Assembly (NCBI GenBank): GCA_004151065.3
Contig: NWUY0300074306.1
Coordinates: 4,480 to 14,529, forward strand
Length of the DNA stretch: 10,050 nt
DNA from: Larix sibirica
Lineage: Eukaryota > Streptophyta > Pinopsida > Pinales > Pinaceae
Direction: 5' to 3'
Of the stretch, positions 1-6,850 are shown piece after piece. The translations under genes were made by a program, and so were the position numbers. The notes beneath the pieces are model-generated. The model ran no database searches and had not been told where the DNA came from. It saw only the letters and a list, made by a program, of their open reading frames with translations. Within the stretch, counting starts at the first letter, position 1; each line of letters opens with the position of its first letter.

Positions 1-253
1 CCTCAGGTATGTTCTGGTCTCGGATCATCTGATATAGTTCTCCCCACCTATATTCTGGGGTGCCTCCCGTTACTACTCTGGTATCTTCAAACATAGTTTC
101 CAATGGGGTGTCAACTACCACTTCTAAGTCTGAATCTGATTTAACTATCTTAGACTTTCGCTTACCGGCTCGTCTTTGCATTTCTAAATCCCGATGACGT
201 AGTAGAAACAATGTGTAAGCAAAACAAGAAGTCCGTAAAAATTTTTCCTTCAT
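1..253 (-). CDS. Partial open reading frame of unknown family, open at the left edge
   Basis: The minus strand is open without a stop from an ATG at 253-251 to the window edge, giving 84 codons. A second in-frame ATG lies at 181-179. From the second ATG the peptide begins MQRRAGKRKSK, a strongly basic start, followed by an acidic stretch (KSDSDLEVVVD) and a segment rich in Trp, Tyr and Glu near the edge. A basic start followed by an acidic stretch is compatible with a nuclear or nucleic-acid-binding protein or a retroelement gag N-terminus, but I recognise no family. The segment before the second ATG is hydrophobic (FAYTLFLLRH) and may be 5' untranslated sequence or intron read by chance. No TATA box or splice site can be assigned. 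The frame is long for this composition but could still be fortuitous. Confidence 0.35.
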   Translation of the reverse strand, partial: MKEKFLRTSCFAYTLFLLRHRDLEMQRRAGKRKSKIVKSDSDLEVVVDTPLETMFEDTRVVTGGTPEYRWGELYQMIRDQNIPE

Positions 254-1484
254 ATTACTAATAATAAGTTGATTTAAGAAAACAATTACTGCCATGCTGC
301 CAGGTATTTTCTTTGCTTCAACAATATGCAGGTGTGTGGAAATTAATATCCAACCGAAAAAGTATGCGACATCATTTCAAAGACATCCTTTCCAAAGATT
401 TCCATTAATTTTAGTTACCCAGAATATCAATGCTTTTGATTATTTGGTAAAATGACTTCCGGGTTACTCAAACAATGTTGCTTTGCAAGTGCGTATATAA
501 ACTCATGATGGATTTTGTAAAAACTTGTGGGCTTAACAAATCAAAACCAATAAATTGCAAGGGATAACCATTATGGGAAAAACTTGTCACTGACAAAGTC
601 TACATGGGAAGTTCTGCGTGGGGTTCTAATAGACTGAACGACTTCACTGTGCACAACCGGAAAATAAATATGGCTGAAACCGAATTCCTATCGTGGTTGT
701 AAGGGTAAAATTTATGAGTAGCCCGAAAAGGAAATACACAACCATCCCATATGAAAGAAGAGCATTCTTTGCGCAGGTTCATTCGGTTTCCTGAGATAAC
801 TTTTTTTTGAGTTGGTTTCATGGTAACAAAAGTCCACTGTACTAAGCTGGCAGTTGCTTCAAAAGCTACCATTATGTGTGTAGGGTGTTTTAATCTATAT
901 AAGTTCAATAAAACCTTTCCTGTAAGTTCGAACCTTCCTGTAAGTCATTGCCTCCAACCCCCGAAGTCTCTTGCATTTAAGGACCAGGCTCTACTATACT
1001 GCATGAAATATGAAACCTCCACTTTTCCCTAAAGGAAAACAAAAACAATTGGACCTGTTGGAATGGCCAACCTATGGTGAAACAACCATCCGTGGCCAAA
1101 ATAAACCCTCCCCATACGAGGTTATGCTAACTGAAAGGAAATGGGGTTTATCAGAGGGCGCGATTGGGTGGTTAAAGCGAGGTAGGGCGACTGTCAGAAT
1201 AGGAGAAACTCTAAACCCACAAAATGGTTTGCCCTAAAAGGTCAGAGTGACGTGGGTAAACCCGTGGCAAGGAAAGACCGGTGTCTTACAAGAAGCCAAA
1301 AATGCCCAAAAGCAAACAAAGTCAACCTAAAATGGAGCATGAAGGTACGAGGCGACCTACCTGTCAGTTGCAGAGTGGCTGCGAAGTCGAGTTCAACAGA
1401 GTTGGGATGCTTGGCATTCGGTGAGTGGTGGAGGAAAAATCGCTATAACGACGTTTGCAATATGCTAAAAAAAGGATTTATGCC
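254..1484. other. Geneless stretch; possible upstream (U3-like) sequence in its right part
   Basis: I see no recognisable gene. Several frames of 60-100 codons exist on both strands but none carries a motif or steady coding character. A T8 run lies at 801-808, and TATA-like strings occur near 494-501 and at 895-902. The segment from about 980 to 1484 is less AT-rich and rich in G and A, and it ends at a strong TATA box. It would suit the U3 part of an LTR or another promoter region, but no LTR start was found. Confidence 0.4.
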
Positions 1485-1494
1485 CTATATATAG
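1485..1494 (+). promoter_or_regulatory. TATA box of a plant pol II type promoter
   Basis: The string CTATATATAG follows CC (plant-type CCCTATATATAG context) and is itself a perfect palindrome, so orientation rests on context. Plus is preferred because the upstream side is A/G-rich and the downstream side begins a C/T- and CpG-rich segment, as is common in LTR U3-R-U5 layouts and plant 5' leaders. A start of transcription would be expected about 30 bases downstream, just before the G-rich tract at 1527. No intact reading frame follows. Confidence 0.5.
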
Positions 1495-1526
1495 TTTTTG
1501 AAAACCCCTAGCAATAAATGCGAATA

Positions 1527-1548
1527 GGGGGGAGGGGGGTTGGTGGGG
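1527..1548 (+). other. G-rich tract next to a short inverted repeat
   Basis: Two runs of six G separated by a single A are followed by TTGGT and a run of four G. The last G run is part of GGGGTC (1545-1550), which pairs with GACCCC (1561-1566) around an AT-rich loop. The tract could stall polymerase or fold in single-stranded form, but four separate GGG runs are not present, so a canonical three-layer G-quadruplex is not supported. Confidence 0.4.
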
Positions 1549-1589
1549 TCATTAATGAACGACCCCCCATTTAGGCGTGGAAATCCCTT

Positions 1590-2285
1590 TTCCTGCGTTG
1601 CTGCCGAAATATTTCGTCTCCGACCGTTTCGAAACGACTCGCTCAGTTGAAGCGAAATGTGTCGGCGGCGTTTTTCAAACTTCCGCCGATGTCGACTTCA
1701 TATGGTGAATTTTCACAGGAGCGGGTTGACGCTCCTCGTGGAGTTTCTGCGAACGTTTCGGTGTCAGCTCGTGAGTGTCTTCGACGATACTTCGCGAGTT
1801 TCGCCGAACTTTACGTTCCGCTTTCATAGTCGTGAATCAGTGCTTGCCACAAAGTCTTCATCAACAAGTCTCAAGTTTTCCCAGCGATCGTTTCGGTGCC
1901 ACTCGCTGAGTTGCTCCAAAACGCGTCGTGGCCTTAATCATTCTTTGCCGATTTCATTTTCACCAGTGCTTTTCATCCTAACTGGCATTTTAACACCGAT
2001 CCATTTCGGCATCTTTGGGGTTTTAATGCCGAAACGATCAGCATGACTCTCTCCTTTCCTCCGACCAAAAGCATAATAAAAAATATTCTAAGTGTTTCGA
2101 CGTGATCGCGAAAACACTTTGACTGTTTCGGCGATACTCGCCAAGTTGTTTCGACCGTGTTGGCTCAACTCACTGAGTTTCTCTGAAACAAGGACTTCAT
2201 TCAAAAAACCAACTTTGATCCGACTATGTCGGCTCAACTTGCCACGTTTCTCCGACCGTGTCGGCGCAAAAACTTGAGGTTTACT
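1590..2285 (+). repeat. CpG-dense block of degenerate repeats, period about 130 bp
   Basis: The unit start GTTTCG followed by variants of ACTCGCTGAGTT recurs at 1626, 1755, 1890 and 2125, spaced 129, 135 and 235 bases. Between the first two units later parts also align: AACTT...CTTCAT...GTGAAT at 1679 onward against AACTT...CTTTCAT...GTGAAT at 1808 onward. Related half-units with GTCGGCTCAACT-like cores lie around 2160 and 2228. By-eye counting gives about 59 CpG in roughly 700 bases, far more than elsewhere in the window. A perfect 12-bp palindrome CGTTTCGAAACG is at 1625-1636. The plus frames open here (1647-1829, 1657-2046) follow from the base composition and show no protein family. The block may be the U5/leader of an unrecognised LTR element or a CpG-rich 5' leader. 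Confidence 0.5.
1998..2039. repeat. Hairpin with a 9-bp perfect stem inside the CpG-rich block
   Basis: TTTCGGCAT (2004-2012) and ATGCCGAAA (2026-2034) are exact reverse complements around a 13-base loop, and the stem can be extended by GATC (1998-2001) with GATC (2036-2039) across a small mismatch. It lacks the poly-U tail of a pol III terminator, and its role is unknown. Confidence 0.5.
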
Positions 2286-2739
2286 TAGTCAAAATTTGCC
2301 TTCTTTGCTTGATTTTCAGGAAAAAACTCTAAGTGTCGAAGGTGAAATTTTCTAGGACAAGTTAAACTCTAAGAATACTAAAAAATAGAAGGAGGGGCCC
2401 TACAATTTTAAGAAAATTTTGGGGATGAGGTTGCAGCACCAACACCACACTAATTTGAAATTGTAAACCTCTGACCTCTACTATTGAAGACCACAATTTA
2501 TGGGAAAATTCCATGGCCATATTTTTATCAAAACCCTATAACTTGTTGAAATATTCCATCCATCTTGCTTCAATGAAGATCCATAATAATTTCTGATCTT
2601 GCTTCCACTTCAGAAGCTTCAATACTACATGCTCATAATGACTCAGGAAATGGGTGCATGTTAGTTGGACCTAAGCGGAGCATACACTGACATACACGAG
2701 AATCATGCCACATAAATTACTTTGCACACATCCCTGTAA
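2286..2739. other. Geneless AT-rich stretch
   Basis: No gene or known element is visible. CTCTAAGTGTCGAAGGTGA near 2328 resembles TTCTAAGTGTTTCGACGTGA at 2086, so the repeat block may continue here in degraded form. AATTTT-AAG-AAAATT (2404-2418) is a small perfect inverted repeat. The in-frame TAA at 2737 marks the left limit of the coding remnant that follows. Confidence 0.4.
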
Positions 2740-2966
2740 GTTGTATTGGAGGAAATCTATCCAACCACATGGGAGGAAGCACAAGAGATAGTAATACAAG
2801 AACCAATCGACCAACAATGTGAAGAAATCAAGACGTTGATACAAGGATTACACATACATAACATGGTACCGAAAGAACAACTAGAGACCAATGAGATTGC
2901 AGAGCAAGATGGGTTGAAGCACTAGATATCACAATATGAGGAGACATTTGGGAAATCTAAGACACA

Positions 2967-3046
2967 CACTAGTGGAAAAAGTCATTTTTGCGACGAAAAG
3001 TTTCGACGATTTGCTAAATTTCGTCATTTCACATACTGTCAGAATT
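2967..3046 (+). repeat. Left terminal inverted repeat of the CACTA-type MITE
   Basis: This 80-bp arm pairs with 3144-3223. Differences begin only at the 38th position and total five. It contains GCGACGAAAAG, also found inverted in the other arm. Confidence 0.88.
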
Positions 3047-3143
3047 TTGACGAAAAGCCCAATTTTTGTCGGAATTTCCACGTCGGTATTACGACTTTCC
3101 CAACGTTCGTCGGAATTGTGACTAAAATTATGCTTTTTGTTTC

Positions 3144-3223
3144 AATTCTGACGGTATGTGAAACGACGAAATTCAGCAAAACGTCTAAACTTTTCGTCGC
3201 AAAAATGACTTTTTCCACTAGTG
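3144..3223 (-). repeat. Right terminal inverted repeat of the CACTA-type MITE
   Basis: This is the reverse complement of the left arm with five mismatches in 80 bp. It ends in CACTAGTG immediately before the ACA duplication at 3224-3226. Confidence 0.88.
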
Positions 3224-3754
3224 ACAAGTCTAGGGGATGATGAAACTAGTCGACACTAGCTTTCAATTATGGATGTATTTGTAGGAACTACCATATGTCA
3301 CTCAGAAGGAATACCACATCAGGACATTGGAGGATCAGGTAAAAACCAAGAAGTAGCCACTGACAGAGCTATCTATGATTGCAAGCATGGAGTCCATCAA
3401 GGAGATCTAAACATTGACCAAGCATATAACTTCAAACCGCGCTGAGAAACATCAACTAACTATGTAGAACATGCAATTTCAAGAAAAACCAGAGCATAGT
3501 ACCAGAAAATGATAGAGTTGCATGAAAATTCAAAGAAGGTTGTTGAATTAGGAGAGTCTGAGTGACCTTAGCTGTAGTTTGCGACATTGGAGCAGACTTC
3601 CTAGTTTAACAGTGATTTTTAATGACTAATAGAGGTCCTGGGTCAATTGGATGTGTAGATATCATACCTCACCATGCAAATTACTATAGTTTTTACTTCA
3701 GTCCAATAGGCCATTTTCAAGGACTAAATATTGGCTTGAGGATGAGCCAAGGAT

Positions 3755-3766
3755 AGCATTGGGGGC
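3755..3766 (+). other. Probable polypurine tract of an LTR retroelement
   Basis: The sequence AGCATTGGGGGC, with five consecutive G, lies two bases before a TGTTGG LTR-like start at 3768. The upstream context GAGGATGAGCCAAGGATAG is also purine-rich. In LTR retroelements such a tract primes plus-strand DNA synthesis at the edge of the 3' LTR. Confidence 0.5.
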
Positions 3767-3910
3767 TTGTTGGCACCCAAGTTTTGAGGAAGAAGGCCAG
3801 GTGCCAAAGATCACAACTAGCAGCAAGAGTCACACCGAGGAGACCAACATGCGAGATCCCCACGTCGTGCATAAATGGTGATCCATGCCTGTCATTTTTG
3901 TATGCTACTA

Positions 3911-3926
3911 AGTCCACGCGTGGACT
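3911..3926. repeat. 16-bp perfect palindrome with a CACGCG core
   Basis: AGTCCACGCGTGGACT is its own reverse complement. It ends 23 bp before the TATA-like box of the LTR-like sequence. A symmetrical site at this distance fits binding of a dimeric transcription factor, and CACGCG-type cores are known plant promoter motifs, but the factor is not identified. Confidence 0.6.
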
Positions 3927-3949
3927 AATGACCAAAAGAGATCCCGGGG

Positions 3950-3959
3950 CTATTTATAG
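3950..3959 (+). promoter_or_regulatory. TATA-like box in the LTR-like sequence
   Basis: CTATTTATAG lies about 180 bp into the LTR-like sequence. The position fits the U3 end of an LTR, with transcription expected to begin around 3980-3990. Confidence 0.45.
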
Positions 3960-4110
3960 GATTGTTTTGTAATGTTTTGGGTTAAGAGGGTTTAGATGCA
4001 TTAGGATATTTATTGTAATAAGAAGTTTTGATGTATTATGGAAGTTGTTGAGTTGGAGGTGACGTCTCATGTTATTTCATATATGGTTGTATTCAATGTC
4101 AAGTTTTTCC

Positions 4111-4126
4111 ATAATAATAATAATAT
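4111..4126. repeat. Short (ATA)n microsatellite
   Basis: Five ATA units and a final T form a simple-sequence run of about 16 bases in AT-rich sequence. Confidence 0.7.
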
Positions 4127-4404
4127 GATGTTGCTTATGTCCCATTCCACATGGTGTGTGTCTATGTATGTTTATGTTTATATTTACGAATGAATGCCAT
4201 ATTTTCTACAAAGAATGAATGCTAAGTAGTTCCTTGTGAAGAATGTCTAAATAAGTTAATGTATGTATAATCACATGGAGAACACCACCCTGTCCTCCTT
4301 TGTGCACTCCTTATGATGGTCTTTACTATTCCTACATGCATATGATTGGGTGAGAGCTTATCCTTCTTGTAGGGTATTTAAAATGTCGACGCATGTAGGG
4401 TGTT

Positions 4405-4831
4405 TTTGTTGGTGACACCTATTGAACCTTAGATCCAATCGAGCCTTATCCAACAAGTGGAAAAATATATTAATGGTTTAGGATTTGATATTCAAGATAA
4501 AATTAACTTTTTGTCCCTTAAGACTATTGAGGAAGCATATAAATTTTCCCAAAAAGCAGAACAGGAATTGGAAAGGAAAAAAAATCTAAGGAGAAAAGGT
4601 TGAAGTTCCAAAGGAAGAGGACATCAAAGAGGAAGAGGATGGATGCAAGTGAATAAAGAGGAAGTCAACAACTGAAGGCATCAAGAACAATTATGACAAG
4701 GTAATTAATCCTTTAGAGGTAGGAGACCTTACTCTAGAGGTAGAGGTAGAGGATTTATGGGAAGATGTTATAAATGTAACAAGTATGGTCATAGATCTTA
4801 TGAGTGTCCAAAAAATCCTTCAACAATTTAG
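4405..4831 (+). pseudogene. gag: gag remnant, C-terminal half with zinc knuckle (Ty3/gypsy)
   Basis: Gag forms the cytoplasmic virus-like particle and packages the element RNA. The readable part opens with QQVEKYINGLGFDIQDKI, resembling the end of the plant retrotransposon gag domain. A KTIEEAYKFSQKAEQELERK helix and a basic Arg/Gly-rich region (RGRGRG before the knuckle) follow. A complete CX2CX4HX4C zinc knuckle lies at 4766-4807 (CYKCNKYGHRSYEC) and would bind nucleic acid. Everything is in one frame, broken by TAG near 4432 and TGA/TAA stops in the linker, and closed by TAG at 4829-4831. The same frame continues into the protease, as expected for a fused gag-pol polyprotein. The N-terminal half is absent. 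Confidence 0.85.
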
Positions 4832-5304
4832 GGAGGTGTACATATAGCTCAAGATGAAGAGGAAAGTGTACATTCACCTTCACATGAAGATACACTAGAA
4901 GTTGGAGAATCATTGCTCATGAAGAGAATTTTGTTGAAGCCTAATAATGGGATCCAAGAGCCTACACAAAGGAAAAAATTGTTCAATACCATGTGCAAGA
5001 CCATAGGTAAATGTTGTAAATTCATTATTGATAGTGGAAGTACTAATAATTTGGTGTCTATAGTGATGGATGGCAAACTATACTTGAAGAAGACATCGCA
5101 TCCTAGTCCCTACAAGGTGTCTTTGTTGTAGAAGGGACATCAAGTCTTGGCGAATGAGCAGTTCCAAGTGGAGTTTCAGATTGGGAGTTATAAAGACCAG
5201 GTAATATGTGATGTTATGACTATGGATGTTTTTCATGTTCCCTTAGGCATGCCTTGGAAATTTGACAAGAAGGAAATTCATGATGGAAGAAGTGATACTT
5301 ACAC
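4832..5304 (+). pseudogene. pol: Aspartic protease remnant of gypsy pol
   Basis: The retropepsin-type protease would cut the polyprotein inside the particle. The active-site loop reads IIDSGSTNNLVS, with the catalytic Asp codon at 5030-5032, here in a DSGS form as in many plant gypsy elements. An acidic spacer (AQDEEESVHSPSHEDTLE) links it to gag. A TAG at 5129-5131 interrupts the domain, but the frame continues to the later part containing DVFHVPLGMPW, which matches the LG(R/M)PW-like segment that closes plant gypsy proteases. After about 5304 the coding frame shifts by one, which marks the change to the RT linker. Confidence 0.88.
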
Positions 5305-6400
5305 TTTGAGAAAGATGGAAAGAAGCACACACTTATACCTTTGAGAGATAAAGATGTAGCTGAAAAGGTCAGTCTTAAAGTGCTGATGATTCATGGTAAA
5401 TAATTCTTACATCATATCATAAATGAGGAGGTAAGTTTTGCATTGGTTAGCAAGCCTAGAATTATTCTTACTAGTACAAAGTTGACTAATCCACCTATAG
5501 AAATTCAAGGTTTATTAGATGAATTTGTTGATATTGTTGTGGATGAATTACCTCCAATGAGAAGTATCAGTCATTACATAGATCTCATTCCAAGAACCAG
5601 TCTACCAAACAAGGAAACTTACAGGATGACTCCAAAGGAGAATGGAGAAATCAAGAACCAAGTACCAAAATTGTTAAAAAAAGGATTAGTAAGGGAAATT
5701 TTGACTCCTTGTGTTGTTCCAATAGTATTGAGTCTAGAAAAGGATGAAGGATGGATAATGTGTACAGATTCTAGAACCATCAACAAGATCACAATCATGT
5801 ATAGATTTCCTTTTCCCTGAATGGATGATTTAATGATTTTTCTAAGATAGACTTACAAAATGGATATCATCATATAAGAATGTGAGAGGGTGATGAATGG
5901 AAAACATCATTTAAGACTAATGATGGGATTTATGAGTTGCTAGTGATGCCATTTGGATTGACAAATTCCCCAAGAAATTTCATGAGGGTTATGAATGAAG
6001 TTCTTAAGGATTTCACAAGTAAATTCGTCATTGTTTATTTAGATGATATTCTAATCTACATTCACTCAAAGAAAGAGCACCTTAGACATCTCATATTGGT
6101 TTTGAATAAGTTGCAAGAAGAGAAGTTACTAATCAATATTAAAAAGTGTACTTTCACAAAGACATAGCTGATTTATTTGGGTTTTGTCATATCACAAGAG
6201 GGTTTGAAGATGGATTAAGAGAAGTCTAGATCCATAAGAGAGTGGCCTACTCCCAGGAATGTCTTTGAGGTAAGAAGCTTCCATGGCTTAGCTAGTTTCA
6301 ACATAAAGTTTATAAGAAATCTTAGTGGGATTCGTGCTCCATCACTGGAAACAGTTAAGGGAAACAAGCAAATATTTCAATGGATTGAGGCAGTTGAAAA
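5305..6400 (+). pseudogene. pol: Reverse transcriptase remnant of gypsy pol
   Basis: RT copies the genomic RNA into cDNA in the particle. A linker with a TAA at 5401 leads into the fingers region, which is open at 5443-5817 and contains DELPPM, YRMTPKE and CTDSRTINKIT, typical of plant gypsy RT. A stop at 5818 and a frame change near 5820-5840 follow. The first catalytic Asp (KIDL, codon 5850-5852) and the catalytic pair in VYLDDILIY (codons 6042-6047) are both in the new frame, as is [10 protein letters not shown]. In-frame stops lie at 5883 (TGA), 6165 (TAG) and 6216 (TAA). The thumb segment REWPTP...EVRSFHGLASF is still readable. All three metal-binding Asp survive, but they no longer lie in one open frame with the fingers. 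Confidence 0.95.
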
Positions 6401-6850
6401 AGGTTTTCAATTGCTTAATAAGAAGATTACAGAGCAACCTATTTTAGCTCTACCAGATTTTGGTAAACTTTTCTACGTGGAATGTGATGCTAGTGGTATT
6501 GCTATAGGATCTATTTTAAGCCAAGAAGGTAAGCCAATTGCCTACTATAGTGAGAAACTTAATGATGCCAAAAATAAGTATTCCTCATATGAAATAATTT
6601 TACGGTGTTGTCCAAGCTTTGAAGAAGTGGAAGAATTATTTGATGCCTAAAGAGTTTGCATTGTATACTGATAACCATGCCTTACAGTTCATTAGTATTC
6701 AAACTAAAATGAATCAATGGCATGTAAAATAGATTTAGTTTTTGCAAAATTTTACTTTTGTTATCAAGCATACAAGTGGGAAATTTAATAATGTTGCAGT
6801 TGCATCAAGTAGGAGGAATCCAATTATATTACAGGAATCTCAAGTGATGA
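6401..6850 (+). pseudogene. pol: RNase H remnant of gypsy pol
   Basis: RNase H removes the RNA strand of the RNA-DNA hybrid. The open part at 6411-6600 contains VECDASGIAIGSILSQ with the first catalytic Asp at 6486-6488 and KPIAYYSEKL. The Glu in YSSYE (6591-6593) is the likely second catalytic residue. A frameshift follows between about 6600 and 6640, after which the frame reads LYTDNHAL with the third Asp at 6670-6672. TAG stops sit at 6730 and 6736, just before FVIKHTSGKFN. The end is marked by a VAVASSRR segment that corresponds to the usual VADALSRR-type close of the domain, but with the Asp lost. Confidence 0.93.

Larger units (their letters stand above)
2967..3223. mobile_element. CACTA-type miniature inverted-repeat transposable element (MITE), 257 bp
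   Basis: Both ends start CACTAGTGGAAAAAGTC (read inward). The arms 2967-3046 and 3144-3223 are inverted copies over 80 bp with five mismatches, and the first 37 positions are identical. The element is flanked by ACA at 2964-2966 and ACA at 3224-3226, the 3-bp target-site duplication typical of the CACTA (En/Spm) superfamily. CACTA ends and a G/A-rich inner terminus are typical of plant CACTA elements. The 97-bp centre has no coding capacity, so mobility would have needed a transposase from an autonomous relative. It sits in the degraded coding remnant and is younger than it. A transcript through it could fold into a long hairpin and feed small-RNA pathways. Confidence 0.88.
2740..3640 (+). 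pseudogene. Broken coding remnant, possibly from an LTR element; interrupted by a MITE
   Basis: From 2740 to 2922 the plus strand is open for 61 codons and encodes a polar, Glu/Gln-rich peptide, including TTWEEAQEIVIQEPIDQQCE, up to a TAG at 2923. It continues readable to the MITE at 2967. Beyond the MITE, short open runs alternate between frames. Examples are the run containing YHIRTLEDQVKTKK (frame of 3285-3353, TAG at 3354) and the run YQKMIELHENSKKVVELGE (from 3500, TGA at 3563). All these pieces are rich in Glu, Lys and Gln with heptad-like hydrophobic spacing, suggesting a coiled coil. I recognise no family. Its place just upstream of a polypurine tract and LTR-like sequence suggests the 3' internal part of an LTR retroelement. 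Chance retention of open runs cannot be excluded. Confidence 0.3.
3768..4340 (+). mobile_element. LTR-like sequence (probable 3' LTR); right end uncertain
   Basis: The start is TGTTGGCACCC directly after a polypurine tract, the usual arrangement at a 3' LTR. Inside are a 16-bp perfect palindrome (3911-3926), a TATA-like box CTATTTATAG (3950-3959) and then a T/A-rich, geneless segment with many TTTATGTTT-type strings, as expected for U3 followed by R/U5. I cannot find a matching 5' LTR, an unmistakable CA end or a target-site duplication in the window, so the right end near 4340 is a guess. It must end before about 4405, where the gag remnant of the next element is readable. It could be the 3' LTR of the element that left the remnant at 2740-3640. 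Confidence 0.5.

Noticed and set aside
600-908. 102-codon minus-strand frame
   Set aside because: No motif, no recognisable family and mixed composition; a frame of this size is plausible by chance in 10 kb.
820-1494. Three successive plus-strand frames of 70-80 codons
   Set aside because: They lie in different frames, show no domain and sit upstream of a TATA box, so they are more likely promoter-type sequence than coding.
1527-1548. G-quadruplex
   Set aside because: Only three separated runs of three or more G are present, so the four-run pattern is not met.
1647-2046. 129-codon plus frame and a shorter overlapping one
   Set aside because: The openness follows from the low TA content of the CpG-rich repeats; the Ser/Arg/Phe-rich peptide mirrors the repeat and shows no domain.
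2936-3227. Two opposed frames (2936-3121 plus, 3039-3227 minus) encoding nearly the same peptide containing LVEKVIFATKS
   Set aside because: The likeness comes from reading the two inverted arms of the MITE on opposite strands; it is not a gene family.
3717-3972. Overlapping frames on both strands in the LTR-like sequence
   Set aside because: They cross the polypurine tract and LTR border and have no motif.
4849-5076. Minus-strand frame antisense to the protease
   Set aside because: It is the shadow of the gag-protease coding strand.
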